Source: Mycobacterium rhizamassiliense
Lineage (GTDB): Bacteria; Actinomycetota; Actinomycetes; Mycobacteriales; Mycobacteriaceae
Direction of reading: 5' to 3'
DNA length: 64,000 nt
Assembly (NCBI RefSeq): GCF_900157375.1
Contig: NZ_LT721901.1
Span: forward strand, 1,605,077-1,669,076
Shown here one piece after another: positions 26,108 to 34,783 of the stretch; the first letter of the stretch is position 1, and the number at the start of each line of letters is the position of its first letter. Position numbers and translations under genes: made by a program. The notes beneath the pieces were generated by a model. The model made no database searches. It saw only the letters and a list, made by a program, of their open reading frames with translations, and was not told the DNA's origin.

Positions 26108-26461
26108 TTGCCTAAGAAGGACAAAGCGCCATTACCAGCCGCCAATCAATCGTCTTGCTCTCCGGTTGTCACGTTCTTCGCTCATCGCCTCCACGAGCTG
26201 ACTGCGCGGCACCGTATTCAGCGGGTCGATAAAAAGACAAAGCCCAGAAAACTGACCCCGCTCGCTGTCCAGCAGCTGCTCGCACAGCAATCTCCTTCAA
26301 TTGCGCCCTCACAGACGCAGATTTACCGCCTATATCGAGGCGAAGCGGCGCCGACTATCGTGATGGTCGATCAGCTAGCCCGTTTGTTTGGCGTCTCACC
26401 GCGGTCCTTCCTGCCTGAGAAAGCAAGCCGGCCACCGAACGATCACCATGTTCGTTCGTGA
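26108..26461 (+). CDS. EspR-like HTH protein, 117 residues
   Basis: The protein resembles the N-terminal domain of the actinobacterial EspR type: VTFFAHRLHELTARHRI, then PLAVQQLLAQQSPSIAPSQTQIYRLYRGEAAPTIVMVDQLARLFGVSPRSFLPEKA (about residues 52-107), where the long linker before the HTH and the F-G-V-S-P-R-S-F ending are characteristic. It lacks EspR's C-terminal dimerisation helices. The start is TTG at 26,108 with GGAGGAG 11 bases upstream. Its stop overlaps the next start by 4 bases. It probably acts with the ATPase downstream or as a local regulator. Confidence 0.75.
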   Translation: MPKKDKAPLPAANQSSCSPVVTFFAHRLHELTARHRIQRVDKKTKPRKLTPLAVQQLLAQQSPSIAPSQTQIYRLYRGEAAPTIVMVDQLARLFGVSPRSFLPEKASRPPNDHHVRS

Positions 26462-26817
26462 GCGGCCCTAGGCCTGGTCAGATCCCAGCGCCGGCAGATC
26501 AGGCAGCGCTGCAGCAAGTTGCTGCGCTGGCGCCCGGAATGGGCGGTTGCTGGCTCGTTGAGACCCAAGGCAGCACCCATGTGTGGGATCTCGATGCGAT
26601 GACCTACACGCGTATGCCTCGGCCCCTCAGTCGTTCGGGATCATTCGACTACGACAACCAACCAATGCCGATTACCCGTGTCGAGCGTTGGCCGCACGTC
26701 GGCTCCACCTCACTGGTCTTCTTCGACGATCCGAACGAGCCTGACCGAGCAGAGCACTGGCGTCGCTCCTCTCACATCGTGTCGATAACCGAGATCGCTT
26801 GTCCGACAGATTCGTAA
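26458..26817 (+). CDS. Hypothetical protein, 119 residues
   Basis: I do not recognise a family. The GTG start overlaps the HTH stop (GTGA), so expression is coupled. The sequence has GGCWLVETQGSTHVWDLDAMTYTRMPR and ITRVERWPHVGSTSLVFFDDP, giving alternating beta-like strands and many aromatic residues, with no signal or membrane segment. The strand pattern with W-D-L-D-x-x-x-Y-x-R-x-P is similar to small actinobacterial cargo proteins of unknown role. It is followed 85 bases later by the AAA+ ATPase and probably belongs to the same transcript. Confidence 0.65.
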   Translation: MSGPRPGQIPAPADQAALQQVAALAPGMGGCWLVETQGSTHVWDLDAMTYTRMPRPLSRSGSFDYDNQPMPITRVERWPHVGSTSLVFFDDPNEPDRAEHWRRSSHIVSITEIACPTDS

Positions 26818-26902
26818 AAGCCGGAGACTGAACGATCTGCTAATAAATGCCCTGCGAACCCCTGACCTATCGCATAACCGATCCCACGATCTCAAGGAGC
26901 AC

Positions 26903-28288
26903 ATGAAATCCCAGAACTATGACCCGGGGGCCGGCAATACACCAGTCGACTCGTCAGAGCGGCGCCGGCCCGTCACCGACGTGGCTGAATGGCTGCGTGG
27001 TCTCGACCCTGGTGTCGGCCAGGCACTGCATGCCCTCGGGGAGTTGTTGATCGGGGTCGGAGACCATGCCGAAACTACCGAGACAGCAGAAGAATTCGCA
27101 TTGCGTTGCTTGTGCGTCAACGACGGCAGCCAGTTGCTCGATGAACAGTGCGCGCTCACTGCGGTATCACGGCTGACGACCGCGTTGGTGTTAGCGCAAT
27201 GGATCGAAGACCACGGGGCATCCTGCGAGATCGGCTCCGGTGAGCACACACAGCCACCGTCATGGACTCAGACGAAGGTCGGCCGGCGAACCTACCGCCA
27301 CCCCCAGTGCCTCCAGATCCACTTCCCCGCGGGAACAATTGCTGCGATCGGATGCGTCATTGGGATCGAAACACGTGACAGTGTTTTGCGGGCACCCGAG
27401 GTCAGCGTCTGCACGCTACAGCGGGATCAAGCCGCTGCCCGCGGAATTCTGGACCGGCTAACCGCGCGCGCAGCGGACTTCAATCCCTTTCGCGGCCGAA
27501 CGGTCCGCGCCACTGCGGTCAAGGGCCTCAACTTCACCGTGATTGATCTGCCCGCCCTAGCGACCCGGGATCACGTCATCGTGCCCGAAATAGTCTGGTC
27601 TGAAATCAATTTGGCCGTCGCGGCAGTGCGAGATCGCCACGAGCTCCTCAACGCCGCCGGGCTAGGAGCTCGGCGCGGTGTACTGCTGTGCGGCCCACCG
27701 GGAACCGGCAAATCCGCCGTCAGCGCGGTAGTGGCGAACGAAGTCGTCGGCGAATTCACGGTCATCTACGTCGAGGCCAAAGCCGGCGTTCAGCTCCTGA
27801 CCGCCGTCGTCGAAGAAGCCCAGCAACTCGGTGGGCCAATACTGCTCGTTCTCGAGGATCTCGATCTCTGGTGCCGAGACCGCGCCACCGGCCCCAGCGC
27901 CGGCTTATCAGAACTACTCGGCGCCATGGATATTCGGCCCGACTCGCGAATCCTCACCCTGGCCTCCACCAACGACGCCGCAACCTTGGACAAAGCCGCG
28001 ATACGGACCGGCCGCTTCGACTCTGTCATCGAGATCGGGCACCCCGACCGCAGCGCCTCGGCCCGCATCCTGGCCGCGCTGCTCCGCGACCTCCCCGGCG
28101 GCGGGAACGTCGACACCGGCACGGTTGCTGCCGCACTTCCGGAGCACACGAGCGGAAGCGACATCCGCGAGCTGGTGCGCCGGACCGTGCTCACCGGCGT
28201 CGACCCACATGTCAGTACCGAAGCCCTCCTCGCCGAAATCGGACGCGGCCGCTACCGGCCTGAAACTCCGACTGGCACATATCTCTAA
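26903..28288 (+). CDS. AAA+ ATPase (FtsH/CDC48-like core) of the island cargo
   Basis: The 461-residue protein has a novel-looking N-terminal half (residues 1-230) and one AAA+ module: Walker A GPPGTGKS (264-271), Walker B ILLVLEDLD with Glu318/Asp319, sensor 1 in ASTND (about 353-357), and the second-region-of-homology RTGRFD (368-373). These are the marks of classic AAA proteins that remodel other proteins as hexamers. AGGAG stands 3 bases before the ATG. No protease domain follows, so it may be an unfoldase or adaptor-driven motor. Placement beside HTH genes in a mobile island suggests a defence or addiction role, which is inference. Confidence 0.82.
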   Translation: MKSQNYDPGAGNTPVDSSERRRPVTDVAEWLRGLDPGVGQALHALGELLIGVGDHAETTETAEEFALRCLCVNDGSQLLDEQCALTAVSRLTTALVLAQWIEDHGASCEIGSGEHTQPPSWTQTKVGRRTYRHPQCLQIHFPAGTIAAIGCVIGIETRDSVLRAPEVSVCTLQRDQAAARGILDRLTARAADFNPFRGRTVRATAVKGLNFTVIDLPALATRDHVIVPEIVWSEINLAVAAVRDRHELLNAAGLGARRGVLLCGPPGTGKSAVSAVVANEVVGEFTVIYVEAKAGVQLLTAVVEEAQQLGGPILLVLEDLDLWCRDRATGPSAGLSELLGAMDIRPDSRILTLASTNDAATLDKAAIRTGRFDSVIEIGHPDRSASARILAALLRDLPGGGNVDTGTVAAALPEHTSGSDIRELVRRTVLTGVDPHVSTEALLAEIGRGRYRPETPTGTYL

Positions 28289-28509
28289 CAGGTACGCGCT
28301 CGAAGCGCGCATCAGAGGCGACTGGACATTTTCACTACTAGTAGTACATTAGATTTCAAGCCTCGGGAGTGGCTTGACCGAAGAGCCGGCTCGACGGGTA
28401 ATGACCGGCCGCGCTGGGAGCGCAGTTTGCCGCGCAGGAGTCGCCCCGACTTGCCCTCCCGGGGCCCACCGAGAAGCCTGGGAGCACTCCCGGGGCTGAG
28501 TTTGCCGCC
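28289..28509. promoter_or_regulatory. Promoter region of the first tniQ gene, with operator copy 3
   Basis: These 221 bases lie between the AAA ATPase and the first tniQ gene, both rightward. Operator copy 3 is at 28,334-28,345, directly preceded by GACATTTTCA. It is 164 bases upstream of the annotated GTG, farther than in the other two units. Confidence 0.5.
28334..28345. promoter_or_regulatory. Operator copy 3: ACTACTAGTAGT
   Basis: A perfect 12-bp palindrome identical to copy 2 and sharing the TTTTC upstream flank of copy 1. It lies in the gap before tniQ and after the AAA gene, so it may tie the transposon's target-selector expression to the island regulator. Confidence 0.65.
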
Positions 28510-30231
28510 GTGCTGATCAAAGTCCGGCAGCTGTGCGAACACGTGTCGTCAATGCCGCCAGCAGGCAGGAGTATCTCGTTGCTGCCTAGTCGAGTTCTGC
28601 CAGCCTCGGGAGAGGCGCTCGATGGGTACCTTGAGCGCCTAGCCGGTGCGAACGCCCTTCGGACCTCTCAACTCCTCAAGATCCTCCGCGGCGCGAATGA
28701 ATGCCCGAGAAAGTCTCCGCTCTTTCTGCTGATCGAACCAGGACACTCCTTCGTGACCCGGGTAGCCGAAATCAGCGGTGCAACAACGGCGATGCTAGAC
28801 GCCACCACTCTGAACCGTTTCGGCGGCGGTCTGCCTTTGTGGCTCGATGGTTTCGATCCCCTGGATCGGCACAGCTTCCGTCAGATCGTCGCGCAAGGCT
28901 GGTTTCCAAACACCGGATCGCAGATATGCCCACAGTGCCTCGCGCATGACCACGTCTGGCAACTGAGCTGGCGACTGCCCGTTGTCACGACCTGTCTCAT
29001 TCACAAGACCCTCCTCACAGAGAGCTGCCGTGGCTGTGGCAATCGATTCCGTCTCCGGCGGTACTCACCACTACGTCCTGTCATCGGACCCGATGAGCCC
29101 TGCAGCAACCAAATCGGACTCCGTGCCTACTGCCGCCACTCCGCGCTCGCGCACGTGGCGTCGCCAGCTCCCCCGGATGTGGTGACGACCGCCTCGGCCA
29201 TCTCGGGAGCTATGAGCAGCCGGCCCAATACAATCTTCTGTGAATCAACCAGCCCTCAAACCTACCTAGCCGAGCTGCGGCATCTGGCTACCTTGCTGCT
29301 GCACCTTGCGACCACGCCCCGTGGTGCGTGCTTGTCCGATTGGACAGAGCATCTCGCTGCTGAAGCTGCGACGCGCCGCACTGAACTGCGCGGTCCTCGT
29401 TGGGGATTCAGTCCACCGTTTAGCGCACTCGCCCGTGGTAAGGCACTTGGCGCGGCCGGGCAGATCTTCGAGCAAGCGACAGTCGAGCGAGGTGCCGAAC
29501 TGCTGGCCCCGTGGCTAGAGCTTATTGCTCATACGCCGGGCGGCCCGAGCAACTGGATCGACAATCGCACTTCCCGATCCCCCATCATGCGGCGCTTGGT
29601 GGCGGCCACGCTGGCTAATCGACGCGGCGCAGGCCGCCGCGTCGACTACTCCACGCGTTCGAATTCGATTCCCCTCGAAGCTATTCCACACATGATCGAC
29701 GTCGAGGTGTACCGCAACTTCTTCAAGGGCACGTTAGGAAGCTACGAGTGGACTGCTCGTCTGTACGTGTCTCTGTGTTTAGCGAGGGTGGTGCGGCCGG
29801 GGAGTACGTGGGCGCTGGCGGCTTCTGGTATCGGCCTTCCGTCGATTCTCGGTATCCGAACTGCTCGCGCTGCAAGCCAGCGCATGCGCATTGCTCCAGA
29901 CGATCTGGCGCGCAGGGTGAGTGCGGCCTTAACAGTTCTGCCTCCCGATCGCGACTACCGACATCGGGAACGTCGAGTCACGTGGCTTGCCGATCACACG
30001 GATGTCTGGTTCGAGCGATGGCGGATGTCGGTCTCTCCGCCTCGGCGCGCGACCTCGCTGCCGTATGCGATTACGTGGCTGTGGTGGGAGGTTGCGCAGG
30101 GTTGGCCGGCCAGCGGCCCGGTGTCGACAACAATGGTGGGGCAACGCCGCAGAGACTCCTACCAATCCTTTCGTGCGAGATTGCCGCGAGACGCGGAGGA
30201 AAGCTTGCGTAGCCTGGTTCTGTTGTCCTGA
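28510..30231 (+). CDS. tniQ: TniQ/TnsD-family target-selection protein, 573 residues
   Basis: This protein carries the TniQ domain: LPSRVLPASGEALDGYLERLA at the N-terminus (about 25-45) and the zinc site Cys140-x2-Cys143, Cys162-x2-His165, Cys173-x2-Cys176, the typical pattern of TniQ proteins. A longer C-terminal region (residues 200-573) has helical segments including SWALAASGIGLPSILGIRTARAASQRM, which resembles a HTH, and would bind target DNA. TniQ recruits TnsC to the target. Operator copy 3 lies upstream. It is convergent to the tnsC gene with 80 bases between stops. The GTG start lacks a clear ribosome binding site; an ATG at 28,552 is the alternative. Confidence 0.86.
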   Translation: MLIKVRQLCEHVSSMPPAGRSISLLPSRVLPASGEALDGYLERLAGANALRTSQLLKILRGANECPRKSPLFLLIEPGHSFVTRVAEISGATTAMLDATTLNRFGGGLPLWLDGFDPLDRHSFRQIVAQGWFPNTGSQICPQCLAHDHVWQLSWRLPVVTTCLIHKTLLTESCRGCGNRFRLRRYSPLRPVIGPDEPCSNQIGLRAYCRHSALAHVASPAPPDVVTTASAISGAMSSRPNTIFCESTSPQTYLAELRHLATLLLHLATTPRGACLSDWTEHLAAEAATRRTELRGPRWGFSPPFSALARGKALGAAGQIFEQATVERGAELLAPWLELIAHTPGGPSNWIDNRTSRSPIMRRLVAATLANRRGAGRRVDYSTRSNSIPLEAIPHMIDVEVYRNFFKGTLGSYEWTARLYVSLCLARVVRPGSTWALAASGIGLPSILGIRTARAASQRMRIAPDDLARRVSAALTVLPPDRDYRHRERRVTWLADHTDVWFERWRMSVSPPRRATSLPYAITWLWWEVAQGWPASGPVSTTMVGQRRRDSYQSFRARLPRDAEESLRSLVLLS

Positions 30232-30311
30232 CGGATCCAAACCACCTCGCGCCCCGCGGTTCCGCAGCCCGCTCGTTGTTAGCGACAACCCGGGGCTCTG
30301 CTCCCCACGGA

Positions 30312-31388
30312 TCAATTGCGGGCGGCCGACGGCGAAACGGGCCGCGGTTCTGCTGTCTTGGCGCTTTTGGCTGTTTTGTCAGCCTCTGCACGATCGCCCA
30401 GGGTTACCTCGTCGATGTGGGTTCGACGAATGGCATGCGATCCATCGAGCGTTGCGGCGAAGGCGGCCTTGCGAACCAACGTCCGAAGATCACCCAGATA
30501 ACCCTGGGTGCGGTAGTGAAGCTCTCCAGCGAGTTTTGTAAATAGCATTCCAGGCTTACCCGCTGGCAGATGAGGCAGGAGAGCAGTCTCGTAATCCCTT
30601 ACGATTCCTTGCCATTGGCGCTGCTCTGCCTCGCTCCCAGCTGCATAGACGGGGATCGTTCTGCTCTCTAACCGTCCCCGGATCTGTGGGTCGACCATTA
30701 AATCGATATCTCTGAGATTGGCGCCGGCGATGATCAACGTTGCTCCGAAGTTGCCGATTTCGGTGATTATGTGCTTGATGTGATCCAGTACCTCTTGAGC
30801 ATCTGCTGCTCTCGCCGTCTTGAGGAAGTGGATATCGTCGATGATTACAACTCGGGCGCCGTGCCGCTTCAGAGTCTTTATCGCGCGATAGGTGACTTCA
30901 CGCTCCAGGCCGTCGCCGGGAAGGTCGAAGAAGTTGAGGTGTGCTGAGTCGACCTTCGCTTGCTTTGATTTGGATTGCAGATTCGTCCAAACCACTGGGC
31001 TGACATCCTCCTCGATACCCGGCACTGTGTGGCTCACCGGTCGCCCCCGACGATCGGTCTCGTAGTCTGTGATCCGACTGAGGTAATGCCGGCGCGCCCA
31101 GCGCACTAGAAATGTGCTCTTGCCCGCGAAATTGACGCCATCGAGCGCCGCTACTTGCTTCGCGCCGAGACCGCCGTCATCGTTATCGTCCACTAGCTCC
31201 GTCAGCCAAGCATCGATTTTGTCAAGCTCGGGAGTACGCAGATACAAGCGTGCCAGCCAGCGGTTTAGCTGGCGGGCCCGCTCACGTCGTTCGCGATCGG
31301 TGAGGCTGCGCCACCGTCTAAGTGACAGGGCCTCTGGCTCGAGAGGATCTGCAGCGATGCAGTATTCATGCCACATCGACGAGTCCAT
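30312..31388 (-). CDS. tnsC: TnsC-type AAA+ transposition ATPase (TniB-like)
   Basis: The 358-residue ATPase has a Walker A of the form GVNFAGKS (residues 84-91), Walker B VVIIDDIHFL (180-189) and sensor IIAGANL, like TnsC and TniB. These proteins bind target DNA, assemble on TniQ and activate TnsB/TnsA. The ATG has GGAG 8 bases upstream and lies 3 bases after the tnsB stop, so it is co-translated with tnsB. The C-terminus after about residue 335 is a low-complexity tail (AKSAKTAEPRP) that may tether other subunits, as TnsC tails do; that is inference. Confidence 0.88.
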   Translation of the reverse strand: MDSSMWHEYCIAADPLEPEALSLRRWRSLTDRERRERARQLNRWLARLYLRTPELDKIDAWLTELVDDNDDGGLGAKQVAALDGVNFAGKSTFLVRWARRHYLSRITDYETDRRGRPVSHTVPGIEEDVSPVVWTNLQSKSKQAKVDSAHLNFFDLPGDGLEREVTYRAIKTLKRHGARVVIIDDIHFLKTARAADAQEVLDHIKHIITEIGNFGATLIIAGANLRDIDLMVDPQIRGRLESRTIPVYAAGSEAEQRQWQGIVRDYETALLPHLPAGKPGMLFTKLAGELHYRTQGYLGDLRTLVRKAAFAATLDGSHAIRRTHIDEVTLGDRAEADKTAKSAKTAEPRPVSPSAARN

Positions 31389-31391
31389 GCG

Positions 31392-33584
31392 TCAAACTCC
31401 ATCGAGAAGGTTTGGCCATTCCCGCCGCCTCACGTCAACCGGGACCCTCTCGTCCTGGACGGGCGCCTGGGAAAGTTGAAGGCTTGCCTTTCTTTGCGCT
31501 TGCTGCGCCTGCTGTGCTTCGTTGTGGTCGATCTGTGACTGTCCGACTCGGCACGACGCGGCTCGTTTCTTTCGACGCACGTCCCTGCCTCGCGCCGAAG
31601 GCGTCATCAACTGACCGAGTTCGTCGATGATCTGGCGCGTCGCGGAATTGCGCTTGAGGACATCGTTGCCACCGCGCTCACGTACCCCGCGGCGAGCCAT
31701 ATCGAGCATGCTTTGCGCCATCGGAGCTTTGACTAGGTCGGCGCCACGCCAAGGCACCGGTTTGACCAGGTCGGTTGTCGGGTCCCGGAACCAGATTCTC
31801 GAGAGATCATGCGGGTCAACAAAAAATGGCGTTGCGCCGTCATCCTTCCTGAAGGTGCCCTTAGGGCAATGGCGGTAATCGTCGAGGGCTTCTGCGTCGT
31901 AAACCAGATCCATCATCTCGATCCCGGCGTGCCCGATAGTGAGCCACCTGACAGGTAGGAATTGGTAGATCAGGTCTGGTCGCTGCGGAACGTCAATCCG
32001 ACCAGTAGCTTCGACCATCGCATCCCACGCCTCGAGAGGACATATAACCGGCCGCGCCGACTTACGCAGCTTTTCCGTGCCGGGCAAAGTGATTCCCGAG
32101 TGCGGGCTGCGGTGGTAATCCAGCACAACGAAGCCGCGGACATAGTCTTGGAGTTCTTGGATGGTCAGCAACGGCTCTTCGGCGACCAGTCGCCCACGTT
32201 GAGCGACGTTGCGGCCCTTATAGCCCGGCAGCTGCTGCAGACATCGCTGCAGCGTCTCATGCCACCGCTCCACGTGCGGATTGTCGGTCGGCTTACCACC
32301 GCGGGTGAGCAGCAGATCGATCCCGAATTGGCGATAAATGGCCGTGACGTGATCACTGAGGAATATGGCCCCGTGGTCGCTGTGCATCGCGTCAGGCAAC
32401 ACCGACGGGATTGGGTGTTCGCCCTGGAGCGTAGAGAAGTCGGGTGCAAACCGGCGACGCCCCATCCTCACTTCGACGTTTGACAGATCCACACAGCCTG
32501 GAATTCCCACCCAGCGCCAATTGTCGTAGGAATTGCCGCTGACTCGTAGCGAGAAGGGCCGGCAGATGTCGTACAACATCAACCCCGCGTCGATTCCGTC
32601 AGCGCTCATCGGCACGACGCGCACGGCGGGCACGATACGACACGCAACGTCAATTGCTGTCACGATCTCGACGCTGAAAGCATCGCCGCTCAGCGGGTCG
32701 TAGACGAGGTTGTCCGCGCGAGTCACGTCGATGCCAACGATTTGGCCGGGTCTCAAGGCCGGATAGTGGCGCTTCCCCGAGACTCCTTGCAATGCCGTAC
32801 TTCTCTGGGCCCGAGTCGTCTTACCCCTCTGCCCCATCAGCATCGAGATGAATGCGTTCGAACTCCGCTCCGGGATGTGGAGATCGACGCAACCGCGGGT
32901 GTGCAGTGCGTAGCGTACGCGGCGGTCGATCTCTTTGAACGACACCGTGGACCTATCGCCGTCGAGTAGATTGACCTCTTCGCGGGCTTGTTGTTGGTAC
33001 CGCAGATCGAGGTTGTCGAGCGACTTGCTCTGGCGCACACTCCGTTTATCGATCAGGCCAATGAGCCCCTCGCTTTGGAACGACCGCACCCAATTGCGCA
33101 CCGTGCTGGCGCTGATGGTTGCCCGCTTCAGCTCCCCCTCAAGGACGCGGCGCTGCGTTGCGCGGTCGCACTGTCTTTCACGGCTCAGCAGATCCGCCAT
33201 AGCCGCACAGCGCTTAGAGAGCGCGACACCGAAGCCCTCTCCAAACGGTGGATGCGGTTCACCGTCTCGACGGAACCGCGGATGCCCATCCCGAAAGCCG
33301 GTGATCACCTCTTGAACCACCTCTAAACGCATCATCACGATGACTTTGGCTTTGGCGCTCAACGTATCTAACAGCGGACGCAGCGGCTCCAGGACCGGTG
33401 TCGGGCTGCCGTCGTAGATCGCGCGCACCTCCGTCAGATCCGCCCACGCGGCCTCAGTGGTATCACCGAACGAGTTCTGCAGCGTGACTCCCGTCAACAA
33501 GATCGCGACTACGACTGCCGTTCCGTTCGCGGTGAGTATCCTCGACCCTTCTTCGAGGATCACGCGCCCGCTAGCGGGATCCAT
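31392..33584 (-). CDS. tnsB: TnsB-type DDE transposase (Mu/Tn7 family)
   Basis: This 730-residue protein is the catalytic strand-transfer enzyme. The HTH-rich DNA-binding half is followed by the rve integrase core with Asp286 (GQIVGIDVTRAD), Asp403 (HSDHGAIF) and Glu439 in HVERWHET, the DDE triad. A Mu-type beta-barrel C-domain follows at about residues 550-640. It is flanked by tnsA (155 bases upstream) and tnsC (3 bases downstream). In Tn7-type elements this chain cuts and joins the 3' ends. Length is normal for TnsB. There is no frameshift, so the protein is probably functional. Confidence 0.9.
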   Translation of the reverse strand: MDPASGRVILEEGSRILTANGTAVVVAILLTGVTLQNSFGDTTEAAWADLTEVRAIYDGSPTPVLEPLRPLLDTLSAKAKVIVMMRLEVVQEVITGFRDGHPRFRRDGEPHPPFGEGFGVALSKRCAAMADLLSRERQCDRATQRRVLEGELKRATISASTVRNWVRSFQSEGLIGLIDKRSVRQSKSLDNLDLRYQQQAREEVNLLDGDRSTVSFKEIDRRVRYALHTRGCVDLHIPERSSNAFISMLMGQRGKTTRAQRSTALQGVSGKRHYPALRPGQIVGIDVTRADNLVYDPLSGDAFSVEIVTAIDVACRIVPAVRVVPMSADGIDAGLMLYDICRPFSLRVSGNSYDNWRWVGIPGCVDLSNVEVRMGRRRFAPDFSTLQGEHPIPSVLPDAMHSDHGAIFLSDHVTAIYRQFGIDLLLTRGGKPTDNPHVERWHETLQRCLQQLPGYKGRNVAQRGRLVAEEPLLTIQELQDYVRGFVVLDYHRSPHSGITLPGTEKLRKSARPVICPLEAWDAMVEATGRIDVPQRPDLIYQFLPVRWLTIGHAGIEMMDLVYDAEALDDYRHCPKGTFRKDDGATPFFVDPHDLSRIWFRDPTTDLVKPVPWRGADLVKAPMAQSMLDMARRGVRERGGNDVLKRNSATRQIIDELGQLMTPSARGRDVRRKKRAASCRVGQSQIDHNEAQQAQQAQRKASLQLSQAPVQDERVPVDVRRREWPNLLDGV

Positions 33585-33739
33585 GACAGTCCCCGACCAG
33601 ACCTGGCCATGCGCGCTGGAAGACTTCGCCAGCCGAGTTTTTGAATTTGATGGCCGTCGCGCGAATGTCGACTACTACGAATATTTCTTCGCTACAGAGG
33701 AAGCGGGAACATTTTCCGAATGTCGCACCGCCGTCAGCA

Positions 33740-34453
33740 TTAAACATGATATGCCTCAGGGCATTCCACCGAACTCTTCGGATCGAGTACCGCCGTGATG
33801 TCCGCGCGGAGCGCTCCTGTCCAGACGAGATGCCAGATGCACGAGATCACTTCGCCGTCACCCTGATCGAGGGCGAACAGCTGCTCGATCGTCGTCCCAT
33901 CCTGCGCGGCGGTCAGTATTTGTCTTTCATAGCGGCATAGCCATGGTGGCGGGCGTCGAAATCCATGAAGCCACAGTAGATTTAATCTCTCGACAAGCTC
34001 TAGGCCCGAAAATATCTCGTGGGCCCAGCCGACGGCCGAGCATGCCTCGCGCGTCTCCGCAACGGCCCGGAGAAATTCGTCGTCCTGACCTTCCGGTGGT
34101 CGTGCGTCCCACACCGTTACCGAGCCATCGACATCCAGGGTGAGTAGATCCGGGATGTGAAACCCTGGTGTTGATCCCGCCCACGCGAGCCGGAAGGGTT
34201 GGGCAGTGATTCGCCGGACAGCAGGGTCGCGGTCAACGCGACGAAGAAGGTCGTGCTCGAGGCCGGACTCCAGAACGATGTGATCGCCGTTCGTCATCGA
34301 ATAGGCCGTAACAGGGATATGGCGGTTCCGCTTCGACGAATGCGGACGTCGCACTGACACTAGGGCGTCGACCGGCGGCGCCCCCCTTTGTCGCCAATCC
34401 CAGTTCTCGAATGAGTTCGAACCCGATAGTCTCACGAGCCATTGAGTGATCAC
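33740..34453 (-). CDS. tnsA: TnsA-like endonuclease subunit, 237 residues
   Basis: The protein resembles the actinobacterial TnsA-like heteromeric transposase subunit. It has SGLEHDLLRRVDRDPAVRRITAQPF (about residues 63-87) with Glu66 and Gln85, then HIPDLLTL with Asp102, followed by VTVWDARP where the usual second acidic/Lys pair of the D-x-K motif reads D116-A-R118. Thus the restriction-enzyme-like nuclease site is present but the catalytic Lys is replaced by Arg. The GTG start has GGGGA 8 bases upstream. If active it cuts the non-transferred strand and gives cut-and-paste transposition. If not, the element would form cointegrates. Confidence 0.78.
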   Translation of the reverse strand: MITQWLVRLSGSNSFENWDWRQRGAPPVDALVSVRRPHSSKRNRHIPVTAYSMTNGDHIVLESGLEHDLLRRVDRDPAVRRITAQPFRLAWAGSTPGFHIPDLLTLDVDGSVTVWDARPPEGQDDEFLRAVAETREACSAVGWAHEIFSGLELVERLNLLWLHGFRRPPPWLCRYERQILTAAQDGTTIEQLFALDQGDGEVISCIWHLVWTGALRADITAVLDPKSSVECPEAYHV

Positions 34454-34783
34454 GGCGAGATCCCCTCTGCCGCATACGCAATGAGCCCGCGCGGATGAGC
34501 GGCCTAATGTATTTGGTTATGTGTTGCCATAGTGCTCGTGGATCGGCGCGTCGTCAAGATCCGTTATGCAGCAACAACTTAACAGATTTCCGTCAGCGGT
34601 AACGTTTACCGCTGACGGCAAAGGCTTGACACCGTCATTGGTTAAATCGGCTGTGGCTCAACCATTTTTGGGTATCCTCTTCCGAGGAGGTTTAGTTAGC
34701 TCTACACCAGATCTGCAAATCGAAACATCGCAGAAAACTGCTCGGACACTCTGTAGTGCTATCTTATTCAACAACATTCGTGG
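34454..34783. promoter_or_regulatory. AT-rich region upstream of the tnsABC operon
   Basis: There is no gene in these 330 bases; the sequence is AT-rich and must hold the promoter of the leftward tnsABC operon and the end of tniQ2. Its main feature is a perfect 13-bp inverted repeat at 34,590-34,618. Another small hairpin, CCTC-TTCC-GAGG, is near 34,676. The 5'-TTCGTGGTTAC sequence at the tniQ2 stop (34,777-34,787) is an inverted copy of 25,816-25,826. Confidence 0.5.
34590..34618. repeat. Perfect inverted repeat, 13-bp arms with 3-base centre
   Basis: CCGTCAGCGGTAA (34,590-34,602) is followed by CGT and its exact reverse complement (34,606-34,618). It is not followed by a T run in either direction, so it is unlikely to be a simple terminator. 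It lies 137-165 bases upstream of tnsA, so an operator or TnsB-binding element is possible. Confidence 0.6.
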
